Shown here: positions 42,387-55,364 of the stretch, piece by piece
How positions within the stretch are numbered: position 1 is the stretch's first letter
How the letters are laid out: each line of letters begins with the position of its first letter
Assembly: GCF_025215095.1 (NCBI RefSeq)
Contig: NZ_JALHAP010000074.1
Location: forward strand, 1 to 64,000
Source: Dryocola boscaweniae
GTDB taxonomy: Bacteria > Pseudomonadota > Gammaproteobacteria > Enterobacterales > Enterobacteriaceae
Length of the DNA: 64,000 nucleotides
Direction: 5' to 3'
The notes under the pieces: generated by a model
Seen by the model: the letters and a program-made list of their open reading frames with translations, nothing else
Told to the model about the DNA's origin: nothing
The model's database searches: none
Translations under genes and position numbers: made by a program

Positions 42387-43799
42387 TTACTGGCTTTCGC
42401 GTTCAGCGATAAAACCCAATGCTTTATTGATTCTTGCCACAGAACGCTGTTTGCCAATCGCGTGAACCGTAACGTCAAGCGCAGGCGATTGTCCGGCGCC
42501 AGTTACCGCTACGCGTAATGGCATGCCTACTTTACCCATTCCAACTTCCAGCTCGTCCGCCGTTGCCTGAATAACCTGGTGCACATTTTCTGCGGTCCAG
42601 TCGTTCAATGCTTCAAGCTTATCGCGCACCACTTCCAGCGGCTGGCGAGCAACCGGGCGCAAATGCTTCTTCGCAGCGTCCGCATCGAATTCGCTGAAAT
42701 CTTCATAGAAGTAGCGGCAGGTTTCCGCCATCTCTTTAAGCGTTTTGCAACGTTCGCCCAGCAGTTTCACAAGCTCTGCCAGTTGCGGCCCGTTGCGGGT
42801 ATCAATATTCTGCTGCTCGATATGCCACTGTAGCTGCGTCGCAACGTATTCTGGCGGCAGGTGGTTAATATAGTGGTGATTGAGCCACTGCAGCTTTTCC
42901 GTGTTGAACGCGCTTGCGGATTTGCTGACGCTGGTAAGATCGAACAGCTTAATCATCTCTTCACGGGTGAAGATTTCCTGATCGCCATGTGCCCAGCCCA
43001 GACGTACCAGGTAATTCAGCAGCGCTTCCGGCAGATAACCATCATCGCGGTACTGCATGACGCTTACCGCACCGTGACGTTTAGATAATTTTTTGCCGTC
43101 ATCGCCGTTGATCATCGATACGTGCGCATAAACCGGCACTGGCGCATTCAGCGCTTTGAGGATGTTGATCTGGCGCGGAGTGTTGTTGATATGGTCTTCA
43201 CCGCGAATCACATGGGTGATTTCCATATCCCAGTCGTCCACCACTACGCAGAAGTTATAGGTCGGGGAACCGTCGGTACGACGAATAATCAGATCGTCCA
43301 GCTCCTGGTTGCTAAACTCAATCGGGCCACGGATTTGGTCGTCAAAAATGACAGAACCTTCCTGCGGGTTGGCAAAGCGAACAACGCATGGCTCATCGGC
43401 TGCGTGATGTTCATGCCCGTGGCGGCAGCGGCCGTCGTAACGCGGCTTCTCGCCCTTCTCCATTTGCTCTTCGCGCAACGCGTCAAGACGTTCTTTGGAG
43501 CAGTAGCATCTATAGGCTGTACCCGCTTCCAGCATTTCATCAATGACGTTGTTATAACGGTCAAAGCGTTTGGTCTGGTAGTACGGGCCTTCATCCCACT
43601 CAAGGCTTAGCCAGTTCATGCCGTCCATAATAGCTTCGATGGCTTCCGGGGTTGAGCGTTCGAGATCGGTATCTTCAATACGCAGCACGAACTCGCCGCC
43701 GTGGTTACGAGCAAACAGCCAGGAATAAAGAGCAGTACGAGCGCCACCTACGTGCAGATAGCCCGTTGGGCTTGGCGCAAAGCGAGTTTTGATTTTCAT
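42387..43799 (-). CDS. gltX: Glutamyl-tRNA synthetase
   Basis: A 470-residue class I synthetase that charges tRNA-Glu. [19 protein letters not shown] contains the HIGH-type motif and [10 protein letters not shown] the KMSKS-type motif. A zinc-binding cluster CYCSKERLD...CRHGHEHH lies near residue 100. It is one residue shorter than the E. coli enzyme. It is essential, lies between yfeC and the tRNA-Val cluster as in E. coli, and is divergent from those tRNAs. Confidence 0.97.
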   Translation of the reverse strand: MKIKTRFAPSPTGYLHVGGARTALYSWLFARNHGGEFVLRIEDTDLERSTPEAIEAIMDGMNWLSLEWDEGPYYQTKRFDRYNNVIDEMLEAGTAYRCYCSKERLDALREEQMEKGEKPRYDGRCRHGHEHHAADEPCVVRFANPQEGSVIFDDQIRGPIEFSNQELDDLIIRRTDGSPTYNFCVVVDDWDMEITHVIRGEDHINNTPRQINILKALNAPVPVYAHVSMINGDDGKKLSKRHGAVSVMQYRDDGYLPEALLNYLVRLGWAHGDQEIFTREEMIKLFDLTSVSKSASAFNTEKLQWLNHHYINHLPPEYVATQLQWHIEQQNIDTRNGPQLAELVKLLGERCKTLKEMAETCRYFYEDFSEFDADAAKKHLRPVARQPLEVVRDKLEALNDWTAENVHQVIQATADELEVGMGKVGMPLRVAVTGAGQSPALDVTVHAIGKQRSVARINKALGFIAERESQ

Positions 43800-44014
43800 T
43801 GAACGGCCTTAATTACGCAAAAGTACCGGGAAATCGGTAAATGCCAGGGAAGAAATAGTGGGCAACATTCTACCACTGTGGGCTGATTCCTCAATGTTGA
43901 TGCTTTTAGTTCGCCGCAAACGGCTTATTCTGATGGGAAATCAAGCGCCAATGAACAAATCGCGATCGCTTTGACTAATTTTAAGACGAACAAACAAAAT
44001 CTTTAGAAAAGGCG

Positions 44015-44042
44015 TTGACTCATTTTCAACTCTCCCTATAAT
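44015..44042 (+). promoter_or_regulatory. Promoter of the tRNA-Val/Lys operon
   Basis: TTGACT (44015-44020), 16-base spacer and TATAAT (44037-44042), followed by GCGACTCC. It is 18 bases before the first tRNA-Val, so the leader is short. Confidence 0.87.
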
Positions 44043-44059
44043 GCGACTCCACACAGCGG

Positions 44060-44135
44060 GGGTGATTAGCTCAGTTGGTAGAGCACCTCCTTTACACGGA
44101 GGGGGTCGGCGGTTCGAGCCCGTCATCACCCACCA
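44060..44135 (+). tRNA. valU: tRNA-Val(TAC), copy 1
   Basis: 76 bases with encoded CCA. GGGTGATTAGCTCAG starts it, the anticodon arm is CCTCC-TTTACAC-GGAGG with anticodon TAC, and GGTTCGAGCC is the T arm. It is the first of three identical copies, as in E. coli valU-valX-valY. Confidence 0.97.
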
Positions 44136-44180
44136 TTCATTAGTGAGTGAGCCCGCAGTGTGATAAGAGAATTTAGCGTT

Positions 44181-44256
44181 GGGTGATTAGCTCAGTTGGT
44201 AGAGCACCTCCTTTACACGGAGGGGGTCGGCGGTTCGAGCCCGTCATCACCCACCA
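44181..44256 (+). tRNA. valX: tRNA-Val(TAC), copy 2
   Basis: Identical to copy 1 over 76 bases and separated from it by 45 bases. Confidence 0.97.
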
Positions 44257-44287
44257 TCTCTTAATGTATTTAGCAGTACCGAAGTTT

Positions 44288-44363
44288 GGGTGATTAGCTC
44301 AGTTGGTAGAGCACCTCCTTTACACGGAGGGGGTCGGCGGTTCGAGCCCGTCATCACCCACCA
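44288..44363 (+). tRNA. valY: tRNA-Val(TAC), copy 3
   Basis: Identical to copies 1 and 2. It is 31 bases after copy 2 and only three bases before tRNA-Lys. Confidence 0.97.
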
Positions 44364-44366
44364 TTC

Positions 44367-44442
44367 GGGTCGTTAGCTCAGTTGGTAGAGCAGTTGACTT
44401 TTAATCAATTGGTCGCAGGTTCGAATCCTGCACGACCCACCA
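44367..44442 (+). tRNA. lysV: tRNA-Lys(TTT)
   Basis: 76 bases with CCA. GGGTCGTTAGCTCAG starts it and the anticodon loop CTTTTAA carries TTT. It is the last gene of the four-tRNA operon and corresponds to lysV of E. coli. Confidence 0.97.
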
Positions 44443-44448
44443 ATGTAG

Positions 44449-44475
44449 AAAGGCGCCCTAAAGGCGCCTTTTTGC
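44449..44475 (+). terminator. Terminator of the tRNA-Val/Lys operon
   Basis: AAAGGCGCC and GGCGCCTTT pair around CTA, followed by further T residues, seven bases past tRNA-Lys. Confidence 0.9.
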
Positions 44476-44586
44476 TATCTCCCATTTGCCATCCCCTCGT
44501 CCCCACCAATAAAGGTAGCGATACAAACCTAACCTTTATCCGAAGCGTGCCGATAACATCTTAATCATTCCTGGCAAGGAGTTATT

Positions 44587-44940
44587 ATGACCACTATCAA
44601 CAGCACTGCTCTGCAGGGCGGCGCTATATCCACCAGCACCACGAGCAGTTCTGCCAGCAGTTCAGGCAATAGCGTTGCTTCGCAAATCAGCCGCATCACG
44701 CAACAAATCACCAAACTGACTCAGCAGCTCAAGGACGTTGCCAACGGCAGCTCGTCCGCTGACGAAAAGCAAAAACAACAAGAACTGATTCAGGAACAAA
44801 TCAGCATGTTGCAGGCTCAGTTGGCCCAGCTACAGCATCAGCAGGCTGAAGAGGCGCAGCTTAAACAAGATCAAAAACAGGTAAAAGCCGAAGGCGTCAA
44901 TTATCCTTCGGACGATCATCAAATTGATATCCTTATCTAA
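44587..44940 (+). CDS. FlxA-like coiled-coil protein
   Basis: A 117-residue soluble protein. Residues 1-30 are Ser/Thr-rich and probably disordered. Residues 32-98 form a Gln/Lys-rich coiled coil ([17 protein letters not shown], then [17 protein letters not shown]). This is the pattern of the FlxA-like family (PF14282), named for a flagellar-regulon gene that in E. coli K-12 lies in the Qin prophage. AAGGAG precedes the ATG. It lies directly behind a tRNA-Lys operon, a place where E. coli has the xap genes. Function is unknown. Its end overlaps the convergent yfeR gene by four bases. Confidence 0.8.
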   Translation: MTTINSTALQGGAISTSTTSSSASSSGNSVASQISRITQQITKLTQQLKDVANGSSSADEKQKQQELIQEQISMLQAQLAQLQHQQAEEAQLKQDQKQVKAEGVNYPSDDHQIDILI

Positions 44941-45878
44941 CGGTTATCCGTTGGGTCGCTAAACAGGGCGTCGCCCCGACGGGCCGCAGTTAAGTGCTGC
45001 GCCTGCTGGCGTATGACCTGCCAGATAGCTTCCGCAGCAAGAGAAAGCGATCGGTTTTTCCGGCGCACCAGCATCAGTTGCCGCTCGACTACCGGTGTCA
45101 GACGTTTAACGACTAAAGGCCGGCCTTCAGGCAGCGGCAAAGCTAGCGCCGGCAATACGCTGATGCCGATTCCCGCCTCTACCATTGGATAGAGCGTGGC
45201 CGGATGACCTATTTGCTGAACGATATTCGCGTCAATCCCAAGTCTTGCCAGCGCATCGTCAATTAAAGGGCGGCTTCCTGATGCATAATCCTGGAGTACA
45301 AGCCTCGCTCCCTGCAGCGACTGCCATGGCACATAGCCCATCTCCGCTAACGGATGGTCGCTGCGACACAAAAGCAAAAAGGGCTCAGAAAGCACAACTT
45401 CGCAGTCCAAATCGCCCGCCTGAATCGGATCAATTACGATGCCAAAATCCACTTCGCCCTGGCGTATGCTTTGTAGCACCCATTGTTGCGGCCGGTCATG
45501 AAGGACAAAACGAATGGCCGGATTCTCAAGAGCCGCGGCAGCAATAGACTGCGGCATCAGATGTGCGGAGATAGTCTGGCTGGCCGCCACACGCACCGTC
45601 CCGCTTAGTTGCAGGCCTACGCTTCGTACATCCAGCAACGTGGAATTTAATTCCTCCAGCAGCCGTTCAAGACGGCCCGCAAGCTGCAAACCGGCCCCGG
45701 TCAGCACAACTTCACGGGTGGTGCGATCAAGCAGCTTCACCCCGATTTCATTTTCAAGCTCTTTCACGCTGTGGCTTACTGCGGACTGGCTCAGGCCAAT
45801 CTGCTCTCCCGCCCGGCTGAAGCTTCCGGCCTGGGCTACCGCAACAAAAGTTCTTAATTGACGCAGCGAATAATTCAT
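44937..45878 (-). CDS. yfeR: YfeR, LysR-type regulator
   Basis: A 313-residue LysR-family protein. The N-terminal helix-turn-helix is [20 protein letters not shown] with [15 protein letters not shown] after it. The substrate-binding domain spans about 90-295. It is divergent from yfeH across 84 bases, the arrangement in E. coli and Salmonella, where YfeR is reported to control yfeH and to respond to osmolarity. The inducer is unknown. Confidence 0.9.
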   Translation of the reverse strand: MNYSLRQLRTFVAVAQAGSFSRAGEQIGLSQSAVSHSVKELENEIGVKLLDRTTREVVLTGAGLQLAGRLERLLEELNSTLLDVRSVGLQLSGTVRVAASQTISAHLMPQSIAAAALENPAIRFVLHDRPQQWVLQSIRQGEVDFGIVIDPIQAGDLDCEVVLSEPFLLLCRSDHPLAEMGYVPWQSLQGARLVLQDYASGSRPLIDDALARLGIDANIVQQIGHPATLYPMVEAGIGISVLPALALPLPEGRPLVVKRLTPVVERQLMLVRRKNRSLSLAAEAIWQVIRQQAQHLTAARRGDALFSDPTDNR

Positions 45879-45962
45879 TTGTTTTATTCATTAATGTATT
45901 CAATAAATCAATTTTATTTCTTAAATCAGAAAAAGCACAATAGCCAGACACCAGTTTGAGGC

Positions 45963-46960
45963 ATGATGATGAAACTTTTCCGTATCCTGGATCCTTTTAC
46001 ACTGACGCTTGTCTTCACTGTTCTGCTTGCCTCGTTCTTTCCGGCGCAGGGCAGCTTTGTTGGCTTTTTTGAGGGACTTACGACAGCCGCTATCGCTCTG
46101 CTGTTCTTTATGCACGGCGCGAAACTTTCCCGCGAGGCGATTGTTGCCGGCAGCAGCCACTGGCGGCTCCATCTGTGGGTGATGTGCAGCACATTCATTT
46201 TATTCCCGGTACTGGGGGTTTTATTCACCTGGTGGGCGCCGGTAAACGTCAGCCCGGAAATCTACACCGGCTTTTTGTACCTGTGCATTCTCCCCGCAAC
46301 GGTTCAGTCAGCGATTGCCTTTACCTCTATCGCGGGCGGTAACGTTGCCGCAGCCGTCTGCTCGGCTTCGGCATCCAGCCTGCTCGGCATTTTCCTTTCC
46401 CCTTTACTGGTCGGCCTGGTGATGCACGTGCACGGAGCGAACGGCAGTCTGCAACAGGTTGGCAGTATTATGCTGCAGTTGCTGGTGCCGTTTGTGGCAG
46501 GGCATCTTTCTCGTCCGTGGATTGGCGCCTGGGTTGCGCGCCATAAAAAATGGATCGGCAAAACCGACCAGACGTCGATTTTACTGGTTGTCTATTCTGC
46601 GTTTAGCGAGGCCGTTACGCACGGTATCTGGCACAAAGTCGGGGCTGGTTCATTGCTGTTTATCGTCGTGGCAAGCCTGGTATTGCTGGGGATAGTCATT
46701 GCGGTAAATATCTTTGTTGCGCGGCGTCTTGGTTTTAACAAAGCAGACGAAATCACTATTGTTTTCTGCGGTTCGAAAAAGAGTCTCGCCAACGGTATTC
46801 CTATGGCCAATATTCTCTTCCCGGTCGCCACCGTGGGCATGATGGTGCTGCCGTTAATGATATTTCACCAGCTACAACTGATGATCTGTGCCGTGATGGC
46901 GCGGCGCTATCAGCGCCAGACGGCAAAAGCGGCGGCTAAAGAAACCGCCGCCGCTAACGC

Positions 46961-46964
<4 letters not shown>
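45963..46964 (+). CDS. yfeH: YfeH, bile acid:sodium symporter family protein
   Basis: A 333-residue inner-membrane protein with about 10 helices of the SBF-like family. GLTTAAIALLFFMHGAKLS, ILPATVQSAIAFTSIAGGN and IVFCGSKKSLANGIPMAN are the family's sodium/substrate-site blocks. It probably takes up an organic anion with sodium. The substrate is unknown. It is divergent from yfeR and overlaps the convergent ypeB by four bases. Confidence 0.9.
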
Positions 46965-49205
<2,241 letters not shown>

Positions 49206-49215
49206 TCAATAGAAA

Positions 49216-49238
49216 AAACCCCCGACATGCGGGGGTTT
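49216..49238 (-). terminator. Terminator between zipA and ligA
   Basis: On the minus strand AAACCCCCGC and CGGGGGTTT form a stem followed by a T-run, directly behind zipA. Confidence 0.85.
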
Positions 49239-49262
49239 GGGGGTAGTCTGTCCGGCAGGTTA

Positions 49263-50213
49263 TCAGGCGTTTGCCTCAACGACCTCGCGGATCCGATCCT
49301 GATACTCTCGCATTTTTTGCGGCGTCATCATGCGGCGTTGATCATCAAGCACCACGCCGCCGACCTCATCGGCAATATGCTGAGCGGATTGCAGCATCAG
49401 CTTGAAGTTCTGATGCGGATCGCCATACGAAGGCACCTGCATGAAAATCGTCACGCCAGGCGTTGCAAAGTTCCCCATGGTTTCCGGGTCGAACGAACCG
49501 GGCTTAACCATATTCGCAAGGCTAAAGAGCACAGGACCGCTGCCATCAGGGCTGAGATGACGATGGAAAATATTCATTTCGCCAAAGATGAAACCAGCCT
49601 GTTGAATGCTGTTGAGCAGAACGTCGCCGTTAATCATGCTGCCGGCATGCGCAGAGACGTTCATCACGATGACCGTTTCTTTTAGCGCTTGCGGAGCAGG
49701 AGCAGGCTCTTCCACAGGTTCCTGAACGACAGGCGCGGGTTCTGGCTCAGGCTGGTAAACCGGCTGGACCCCTTCTGGTTCAGGCTCAGGTTGTCTTACC
49801 GGTGCTGGCTGATGGACAGGTTCCATCGGCTGCACAGGCGCTTCCTGACGTGGTACTTCCGGCGCTGCTGGCTGCTTCGGCGGCGCAGAACGACGCGGCT
49901 CCGCCGAGGCATAAGGCGGTTCGTACTGATGCTGAGGCGCTTGCGGCTGACGAGGCGTTTCCGGCTCGCGAGTCACAGGTTCCTGCGCAGGCGTTACCCT
50001 ACGCACGCGCACTTCACCTACCCCTTCATCTTCTTCATCGTCGGCTTCGTCTTCTGGTTCGTAGTCGTCACGCTTTGACTTCATACGTTTCAACGGTCGA
50101 TCGCGAAAAACGGAAGAACGTTCCTTACGGCTGGTCCACAGGCCATGAACCAGTAAGGCGATTATGGCGATCGCGCCAACAATGATTAATATCAGACGCA
50201 AATCCTGCATCAT
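49263..50213 (-). CDS. zipA: Cell-division protein ZipA
   Basis: A 316-residue inner-membrane protein that anchors FtsZ. The N-terminal helix [20 protein letters not shown] lies at residues 5-24. A charged segment ([19 protein letters not shown]) and a Pro/Gln/Glu-rich linker to about residue 180 follow. The FtsZ-binding domain includes [19 protein letters not shown] and [18 protein letters not shown] 50213 (MMQDLRL) equals the E. coli start. The frame to 50264 is unsupported. It is divergent from cysZ across 231 bases. Confidence 0.96.
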   Translation of the reverse strand: MMQDLRLILIIVGAIAIIALLVHGLWTSRKERSSVFRDRPLKRMKSKRDDYEPEDEADDEEDEGVGEVRVRRVTPAQEPVTREPETPRQPQAPQHQYEPPYASAEPRRSAPPKQPAAPEVPRQEAPVQPMEPVHQPAPVRQPEPEPEGVQPVYQPEPEPAPVVQEPVEEPAPAPQALKETVIVMNVSAHAGSMINGDVLLNSIQQAGFIFGEMNIFHRHLSPDGSGPVLFSLANMVKPGSFDPETMGNFATPGVTIFMQVPSYGDPHQNFKLMLQSAQHIADEVGGVVLDDQRRMMTPQKMREYQDRIREVVEANA

Positions 50214-50444
50214 TATATTCTCTGTTGTTCTAACACCTTGCCAACGCGGCAAACATTTACTCACTAAGAGTATTTGCCCATCCGCTCAAGTGCAAGTACG
50301 CACACGGTTTTCTCAGCATAAAGATGTTACGAAATCGACTTTTTGCTGTTTTTTCGACCATTTCTTAATAAGTTTTTCTCTTGCGCCTCGGTTATGATGG
50401 GCTCGTCTGTCATTGCATTGACATAAAAGGAGTCTGCCAGGGCT

Positions 50445-51206
50445 ATGGTTTCATCTTCAACATCTGCTCCAAAGAGCGGCTTTTACTATTTTTCCCAGGG
50501 CTGGAAACTGGTTCGTGAGCCAGGCATCAAGCGCTATGTCATCCTGCCTTTGCTGGTCAATATATTATTGATGGGCGCAGCGTTCTGGTGGCTATTTACC
50601 CGCCTTGATGACTGGATCCCGACCATGCTTTCCTACGTGCCGGACTGGTTACAGTGGCTGAGCTACCTGATTTGGCCGCTGGCCGTTATTTCCTTATTGC
50701 TGGTTTTCGGTTATTTCTTCTCGACGCTTGCCAACTGGATAGCCGCGCCGTTTAACGGGCTGCTGGCTGAGCAACTCGAAGCGCGCTTAACGGGAGCTAC
50801 ACCGCCAGATACCGGCGTGCTGGGCGTACTAAAAGACGTGCCGCGCATCATGAAGAGAGAATGGCAAAAACTCGCCTGGTACCTGCCGCGCGCGATAGTC
50901 TTGCTGCTGCTCTACTTCATTCCCGGTATCGGTCAGACGCTTGCCCCGGTGCTGTGGTTCTTATTTAGCGCCTGGATGCTGGCTATTCAGTACTGCGACT
51001 ATCCGTTTGATAACCATAAAGTGCCGTTTCGCGCTATGCGCAGCACCCTGCGTGAAAAAAAAGTTATTAATATGCAGTTCGGTTCACTCGTCAGCCTGTT
51101 TACCCTGATTCCCTTCCTGAATCTGTTTATTATGCCGGTCGCGGTATGTGGCGCAACAGCGATGTGGGTTGATTGCTACCGCGCTAAACACGCCATGTGG
51201 AAGTAG
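50445..51206 (+). CDS. cysZ: Sulfate transporter CysZ
   Basis: A 253-residue inner-membrane protein, with four to six hydrophobic segments, that brings sulfate into the cell for cysteine synthesis. [20 protein letters not shown] opens the family core and [17 protein letters not shown] is its most conserved block. AAGGAG lies about 13 bases before ATG 50445. It is upstream of cysK with a 152-base gap, as in E. coli. Confidence 0.95.
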   Translation: MVSSSTSAPKSGFYYFSQGWKLVREPGIKRYVILPLLVNILLMGAAFWWLFTRLDDWIPTMLSYVPDWLQWLSYLIWPLAVISLLLVFGYFFSTLANWIAAPFNGLLAEQLEARLTGATPPDTGVLGVLKDVPRIMKREWQKLAWYLPRAIVLLLLYFIPGIGQTLAPVLWFLFSAWMLAIQYCDYPFDNHKVPFRAMRSTLREKKVINMQFGSLVSLFTLIPFLNLFIMPVAVCGATAMWVDCYRAKHAMWK

Positions 51207-51358
51207 TTTTTCAGGAGCGGCTTATGTCGCTCCTTATTCCTTCTTGCTTTTCCTTATTTCCCTTCTACATATAGATATACGATTTCTTTACTTCCCCATA
51301 ACTCACGAGCAGGTATGCTGGAGCGGTTTCCCAAATTTCATACAGTTAAGGACGGGCT

Positions 51359-52330
51359 ATGAGCAAGATCTATGAAGACAACTCTCTGACAATCGGTCAT
51401 ACGCCGCTGGTTCGACTGAACCGCATCGGTAATGGACGCATCCTGGCTAAGGTCGAGTCCCGCAACCCAAGCTTTAGCGTCAAATGCCGCATCGGTGCCA
51501 ATATGATTTGGGACGCCGAAAAACGCGGCGTGCTGAAACAAGGCGTTGAACTGGTTGAACCAACCAGCGGCAATACCGGTATCGCGCTGGCCTATGTTGC
51601 CGCAGCTCGCGGCTACAAGCTGACGCTGACCATGCCTGAAACCATGAGCATCGAACGCCGTAAATTGCTCAAGGCGCTTGGCGCTAATTTAGTGCTGACC
51701 GAAGGCGCTAAAGGCATGAAAGGCGCGATTCAAAAAGCAGAAGAAATCGTTGCAAGCGATCCGGCGAAGTACCTGCTGCTGCAGCAGTTCAGCAACCCGG
51801 CAAACCCTGAGATTCATGAAAAAACCACCGGCCCGGAAATCTGGGAAGACACCGATGGCGAAGTAGATGTATTTATCTCAGGCGTGGGTACCGGCGGTAC
51901 GCTGACCGGCGTTAGCCGTTACATCAAAAACACCAAGGGTAAAACCGATCTGATTACCGTAGCCGTTGAACCTACGGATTCTCCGGTTATCGCTCAGGCG
52001 CTGGCAGGCGAAGAACTTAAACCTGGCCCGCACAAAATCCAGGGCATTGGCGCCGGTTTTATTCCGGGCAACCTTGATTTGAAACTTATCGACAAAGTTA
52101 TCGCCATTACTAATGAGGAAGCCATTTCTACCGCGCGCCGTCTGATGGACGAAGAAGGTATTCTGGCGGGTATTTCATCTGGCGCCGCTGTCGCTGCCGC
52201 CCTGAAGCTTCAGGAAGACGAAGCCTTTACCAATAAGAATATTGTGGTTATCCTTCCTTCTTCCGGTGAGCGTTATCTCAGTACGGCGTTGTTTGCAGAT
52301 CTCTTCACAGAGAAAGAACTGCAACAATAA
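51359..52330 (+). CDS. cysK: Cysteine synthase A
   Basis: A 323-residue O-acetylserine sulfhydrylase, PLP-dependent, the main sulfide-fixing enzyme. PLP Lys42 lies in [27 protein letters not shown] and [15 protein letters not shown] bind substrate and phosphate. The length equals that of E. coli. AAGGA precedes the ATG. The AT-rich 100 bases upstream (ATATAGATATACGATT near 51267) is where CysB would bind. A terminator follows. Confidence 0.97.
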   Translation: MSKIYEDNSLTIGHTPLVRLNRIGNGRILAKVESRNPSFSVKCRIGANMIWDAEKRGVLKQGVELVEPTSGNTGIALAYVAAARGYKLTLTMPETMSIERRKLLKALGANLVLTEGAKGMKGAIQKAEEIVASDPAKYLLLQQFSNPANPEIHEKTTGPEIWEDTDGEVDVFISGVGTGGTLTGVSRYIKNTKGKTDLITVAVEPTDSPVIAQALAGEELKPGPHKIQGIGAGFIPGNLDLKLIDKVIAITNEEAISTARRLMDEEGILAGISSGAAVAAALKLQEDEAFTNKNIVVILPSSGERYLSTALFADLFTEKELQQ

Positions 52331-52352
52331 TGCCAGCTTGTTAAAACTGACG

Positions 52353-52381
52353 AAAAAAGCACCCGAATGGGTGCTTTTTTG
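52353..52381 (+). terminator. Terminator after cysK
   Basis: AAAAAAGCACCC and GGGTGCTTTTTT form a perfect stem around GAAT, 22 bases past the stop codon. Confidence 0.92.
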
Positions 52382-52718
52382 TGGCATTCGTCAAAGTTTT
52401 GCCCACCTCAGCATTGCTTCACCCTGCCAGGTCTGGTATTTAACCAGCAAATTATTTTGATGCGCAAAATTAATCGCTTCGTGACATTAGCTTAGCTGAA
52501 TCGATTTTACGATTTGGTTTAAGCCAGAATTTCACGGCATAATGGTTAAGGACGAGCGAAACGCGAATTGCCGGGCAAAAGCCGCAGCACTTTTCGTGAT
52601 TCTTAAAGCATCCTGTGTCGCATACAGTTATCGCCGACGCTAACTATACAGGCTAAAGTTAAGCCACCAGGCTAGACTTTAGTTCCACAACACTAAACCT
52701 ATAAGTTGGGGAAATACA
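52382..52718 (+). promoter_or_regulatory. ptsH promoter and leader region
   Basis: These 337 bases hold no gene. The last part (AGTTCCACAACACTAAACCT, then ATAAGTTGGGGAAATACA) matches the conserved E. coli leader before ptsH, including the GGGGAAA ribosome-binding site. In E. coli the region has several promoters under CRP and Mlc. The AGACTTTAGTT stretch near 52673 could be the proximal -10. I cannot fix the other promoters by eye. Confidence 0.55.
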
Positions 52719-52976
52719 ATGTTCCAGCAAGAAGTTACCATTACCGCTCCGAACGGTCTGCACACCCGCCCTGCTGCTCAGTTTGTTAAAGAAGCTAAGA
52801 GCTTCACTTCTGAGATCACTGTGACTTCCAACGGCAAAAGCGCTAGCGCAAAAAGCCTGTTCAAACTGCAAACTCTGGGTCTGACCCAAGGTACTGTTGT
52901 GACCATCTCTGCTGAAGGCGAAGATGATCAGAAAGCGGTTGAGCATTTGGTAAAACTGATGGCTGAACTCGAGTAA
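52719..52976 (+). CDS. ptsH: HPr phosphocarrier protein
   Basis: The 85-residue general PTS carrier. His15 in [13 protein letters not shown] takes the phosphate from enzyme [15 protein letters not shown] includes Ser46, the regulatory site in other bacteria. It is first in ptsHI-crr, and its sequence is almost that of E. coli. Ribosome-binding GGGG lies eight bases upstream. Confidence 0.98.
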   Translation: MFQQEVTITAPNGLHTRPAAQFVKEAKSFTSEITVTSNGKSASAKSLFKLQTLGLTQGTVVTISAEGEDDQKAVEHLVKLMAELE

Positions 52977-53020
52977 GTTCTGGGTTCTTCGTAAATATCA
53001 GTCACAAGTAAGGTAGGGTT

Positions 53021-54748
53021 ATGATTTCAGGCATTTTAGCATCCCCGGGTATCGCTTTCGGCAAAGCACTTTTGCTGAAGGAAGATGAAATTGTCATCGA
53101 CCGGAAGAAAATTTCTGCCGACAAAGTTGAGCAGGAAGTTGAACGTTTCCTGAGCGGCCGCGCTAAAGCGTCTGCCCAGTTAGAAACGATCAAAGTTAAA
53201 GCTGGCGAGACCTTCGGTGAAGAAAAGGAAGCTATCTTCGAAGGCCATATTATGCTGCTGGAAGACGAAGAACTGGAGCAGGAAATCATAGCCCTTATCA
53301 AAGATAAGTTAGTTACTGCGGACGCAGCGGCTCACGAAATCATTGAAGGCCAGGCTACTGCTCTTGAAGAGCTGGACGACGAGTATCTGAAAGAACGTGC
53401 CGCTGACGTACGTGACATCGGTAAACGTCTGCTACGCAATATTCTTGGTCTGGCTATTATCGATCTGAGTGCGATTCAGGATGAAGTTATCCTGGTAGCC
53501 AAGGATCTGACGCCATCTGAAACGGCGCAGCTTAACCTGCAAAAGGTTTTGGGTTTCATCACCGATATCGGCGGTCGTACCTCCCACACCTCCATTATGG
53601 CGCGTTCTCTGGAACTGCCAGCGATCGTAGGCACCGGTAGCGTAACTTCTGAAGTAAAAAATGACGACTATCTGATCCTCGATGCGGTTAACAACAAAGT
53701 TTACGTTAACCCGACGAACGAAGAGATCGAAGCCCTGCGCGCTGTGCAGCAGCAGGTTGCCTCAGAGAAAGCTGAACTGGCAAAACTGAAAGACCTGCCG
53801 GCCATCACTCTTGACGGCCATCAGGTAGAAGTGTGCGCCAACATCGGTACCGTTCGCGATATCGACGGTGCAGAGCGCAACGGCGCTGAAGGTGTGGGCC
53901 TGTACCGTACCGAATTCCTGTTCATGGACCGCGATTCACTGCCGACTGAAGAAGAGCAGTTTGCCGCGTACAAGGCTGTTGCTGAAGCCTGTGGCTCGCA
54001 AGCAGTTATCGTTCGTACTATGGACATTGGCGGCGATAAAGAGCTGCCATACATGAACTTCCCGAAAGAAGAAAACCCGTTCCTGGGCTGGCGTGCAGTG
54101 CGTATCGCTATGGATCGTAAAGAGATCCTGCACGATCAGGTACGCGCGATTCTGCGTGCTTCGGCGTTCGGTAAATTACGCATCATGTTCCCGATGATCA
54201 TCTCTGTTGAAGAGGTTCGCGCTCTGAAGAAAGAGATCGAAATCATGAAGGCGCAACTGCGTGAAGAAGGCAAAGCGTTTGACGAAACTATCGAAATCGG
54301 CGTGATGGTTGAGACCCCGGCTGCGGCCACTATTGCTCATCATCTGGCCAAAGAAGTTGATTTCTTTAGTATCGGTACCAATGATTTAACTCAGTATACG
54401 CTGGCAGTTGATCGTGGTAATGATATGATTTCACATCTTTACCAGCCAATGTCACCGTCCGTACTGACTCTGATTAAGCAAGTTATTGATGCTTCTCATG
54501 CAGAAGGTAAATGGACCGGTATGTGTGGTGAGCTTGCAGGCGACGAACGTGCTACACTTCTGTTGCTGGGGATGGGTCTGGATGAATTCAGTATGAGTGC
54601 CATCTCTATCCCGCGCATTAAGAAGATTATCCGTAACACGAACTTCGAAGATGCGAAGGTGTTAGCAGAGCAGGCTCTTGCTCAACCGACAACGGACGAG
54701 TTAATGACGCTGGTTAACAAGTTCATTGAAGAAAAAACAATCTGCTAA
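53021..54748 (+). CDS. ptsI: PTS enzyme I
   Basis: A 575-residue phosphotransferase that takes phosphate from PEP to His189 ([17 protein letters not shown]) and then passes it to HPr. The C-terminal PEP-binding domain shows [26 protein letters not shown] and GMCGELAGD with the catalytic Cys. It follows ptsH by 44 bases and precedes crr by 40. Confidence 0.98.
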   Translation: MISGILASPGIAFGKALLLKEDEIVIDRKKISADKVEQEVERFLSGRAKASAQLETIKVKAGETFGEEKEAIFEGHIMLLEDEELEQEIIALIKDKLVTADAAAHEIIEGQATALEELDDEYLKERAADVRDIGKRLLRNILGLAIIDLSAIQDEVILVAKDLTPSETAQLNLQKVLGFITDIGGRTSHTSIMARSLELPAIVGTGSVTSEVKNDDYLILDAVNNKVYVNPTNEEIEALRAVQQQVASEKAELAKLKDLPAITLDGHQVEVCANIGTVRDIDGAERNGAEGVGLYRTEFLFMDRDSLPTEEEQFAAYKAVAEACGSQAVIVRTMDIGGDKELPYMNFPKEENPFLGWRAVRIAMDRKEILHDQVRAILRASAFGKLRIMFPMIISVEEVRALKKEIEIMKAQLREEGKAFDETIEIGVMVETPAAATIAHHLAKEVDFFSIGTNDLTQYTLAVDRGNDMISHLYQPMSPSVLTLIKQVIDASHAEGKWTGMCGELAGDERATLLLLGMGLDEFSMSAISIPRIKKIIRNTNFEDAKVLAEQALAQPTTDELMTLVNKFIEEKTIC

Positions 54749-54788
54749 TCCACCGGATGCGGCCCAATTTACTGCTTAGGAGAAGATC

Positions 54789-55298
54789 ATGGGTTTGTTT
54801 GATAAACTGAAATCTCTGGTTTCTGATGATAAAAAAGACACCGGAACCATTGAGATTGTTGCCCCGCTTTCTGGCGAAATCGTCAACATTGAAGATGTTC
54901 CAGATGTGGTGTTTGCAGAGAAGATCGTAGGCGATGGCATCGCCATTAAACCTACCGGCAACAAAATGGTTGCTCCGGTTGATGGTACCATCGGTAAAAT
55001 CTTCGAAACCAACCATGCTTTCTCTATCGAATCTGATAGCGGCATCGAGCTGTTCGTTCACTTCGGTATCGATACCGTTGAACTGAAAGGCGAAGGTTTC
55101 AAGCGCATCGCTGAAGAAGGCCAGCGTGTTAAGAAAGGCGACGTGGTTATCGAGTTTGATCTGCCACTGCTGGAAGAGAAAGCCAAGTCGACTCTGACTC
55201 CGGTTGTTATCTCCAACATGGATGAAATCAAAGAGCTGATCAAACTGTCTGGTAGCGTGACCGTGGGCGAAACCCCGGTGATCCGCATCAAGAAGTAA
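54789..55298 (+). CDS. crr: PTS enzyme IIA-Glc
   Basis: A 169-residue cytoplasmic protein with phosphorylation site His91 in [17 protein letters not shown] and partner His76 in NHAFSIES. It passes phosphate to IICB-Glc and, unphosphorylated, blocks lactose-type permeases (inducer exclusion); phosphorylated it stimulates adenylate cyclase. AGGAGAAG precedes the ATG. It is last in ptsHI-crr and ends before a strong terminator. Confidence 0.98.
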   Translation: MGLFDKLKSLVSDDKKDTGTIEIVAPLSGEIVNIEDVPDVVFAEKIVGDGIAIKPTGNKMVAPVDGTIGKIFETNHAFSIESDSGIELFVHFGIDTVELKGEGFKRIAEEGQRVKKGDVVIEFDLPLLEEKAKSTLTPVVISNMDEIKELIKLSGSVTVGETPVIRIKK

Positions 55299-55317
55299 AT
55301 TGACCGCACACTGAATT

Positions 55318-55350
55318 AAAAACGGCACCCTCGCGGTGCCGTTTTTGTTT
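55318..55350. terminator. Bidirectional terminator crr/cysM
   Basis: AAAAACGGCACC and GGTGCCGTTTTT pair around CTCGC, with A- and T-runs, between the convergent crr and cysM genes. Confidence 0.93.
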
Positions 55351-55364
55351 GTACAGCTTCTGTT

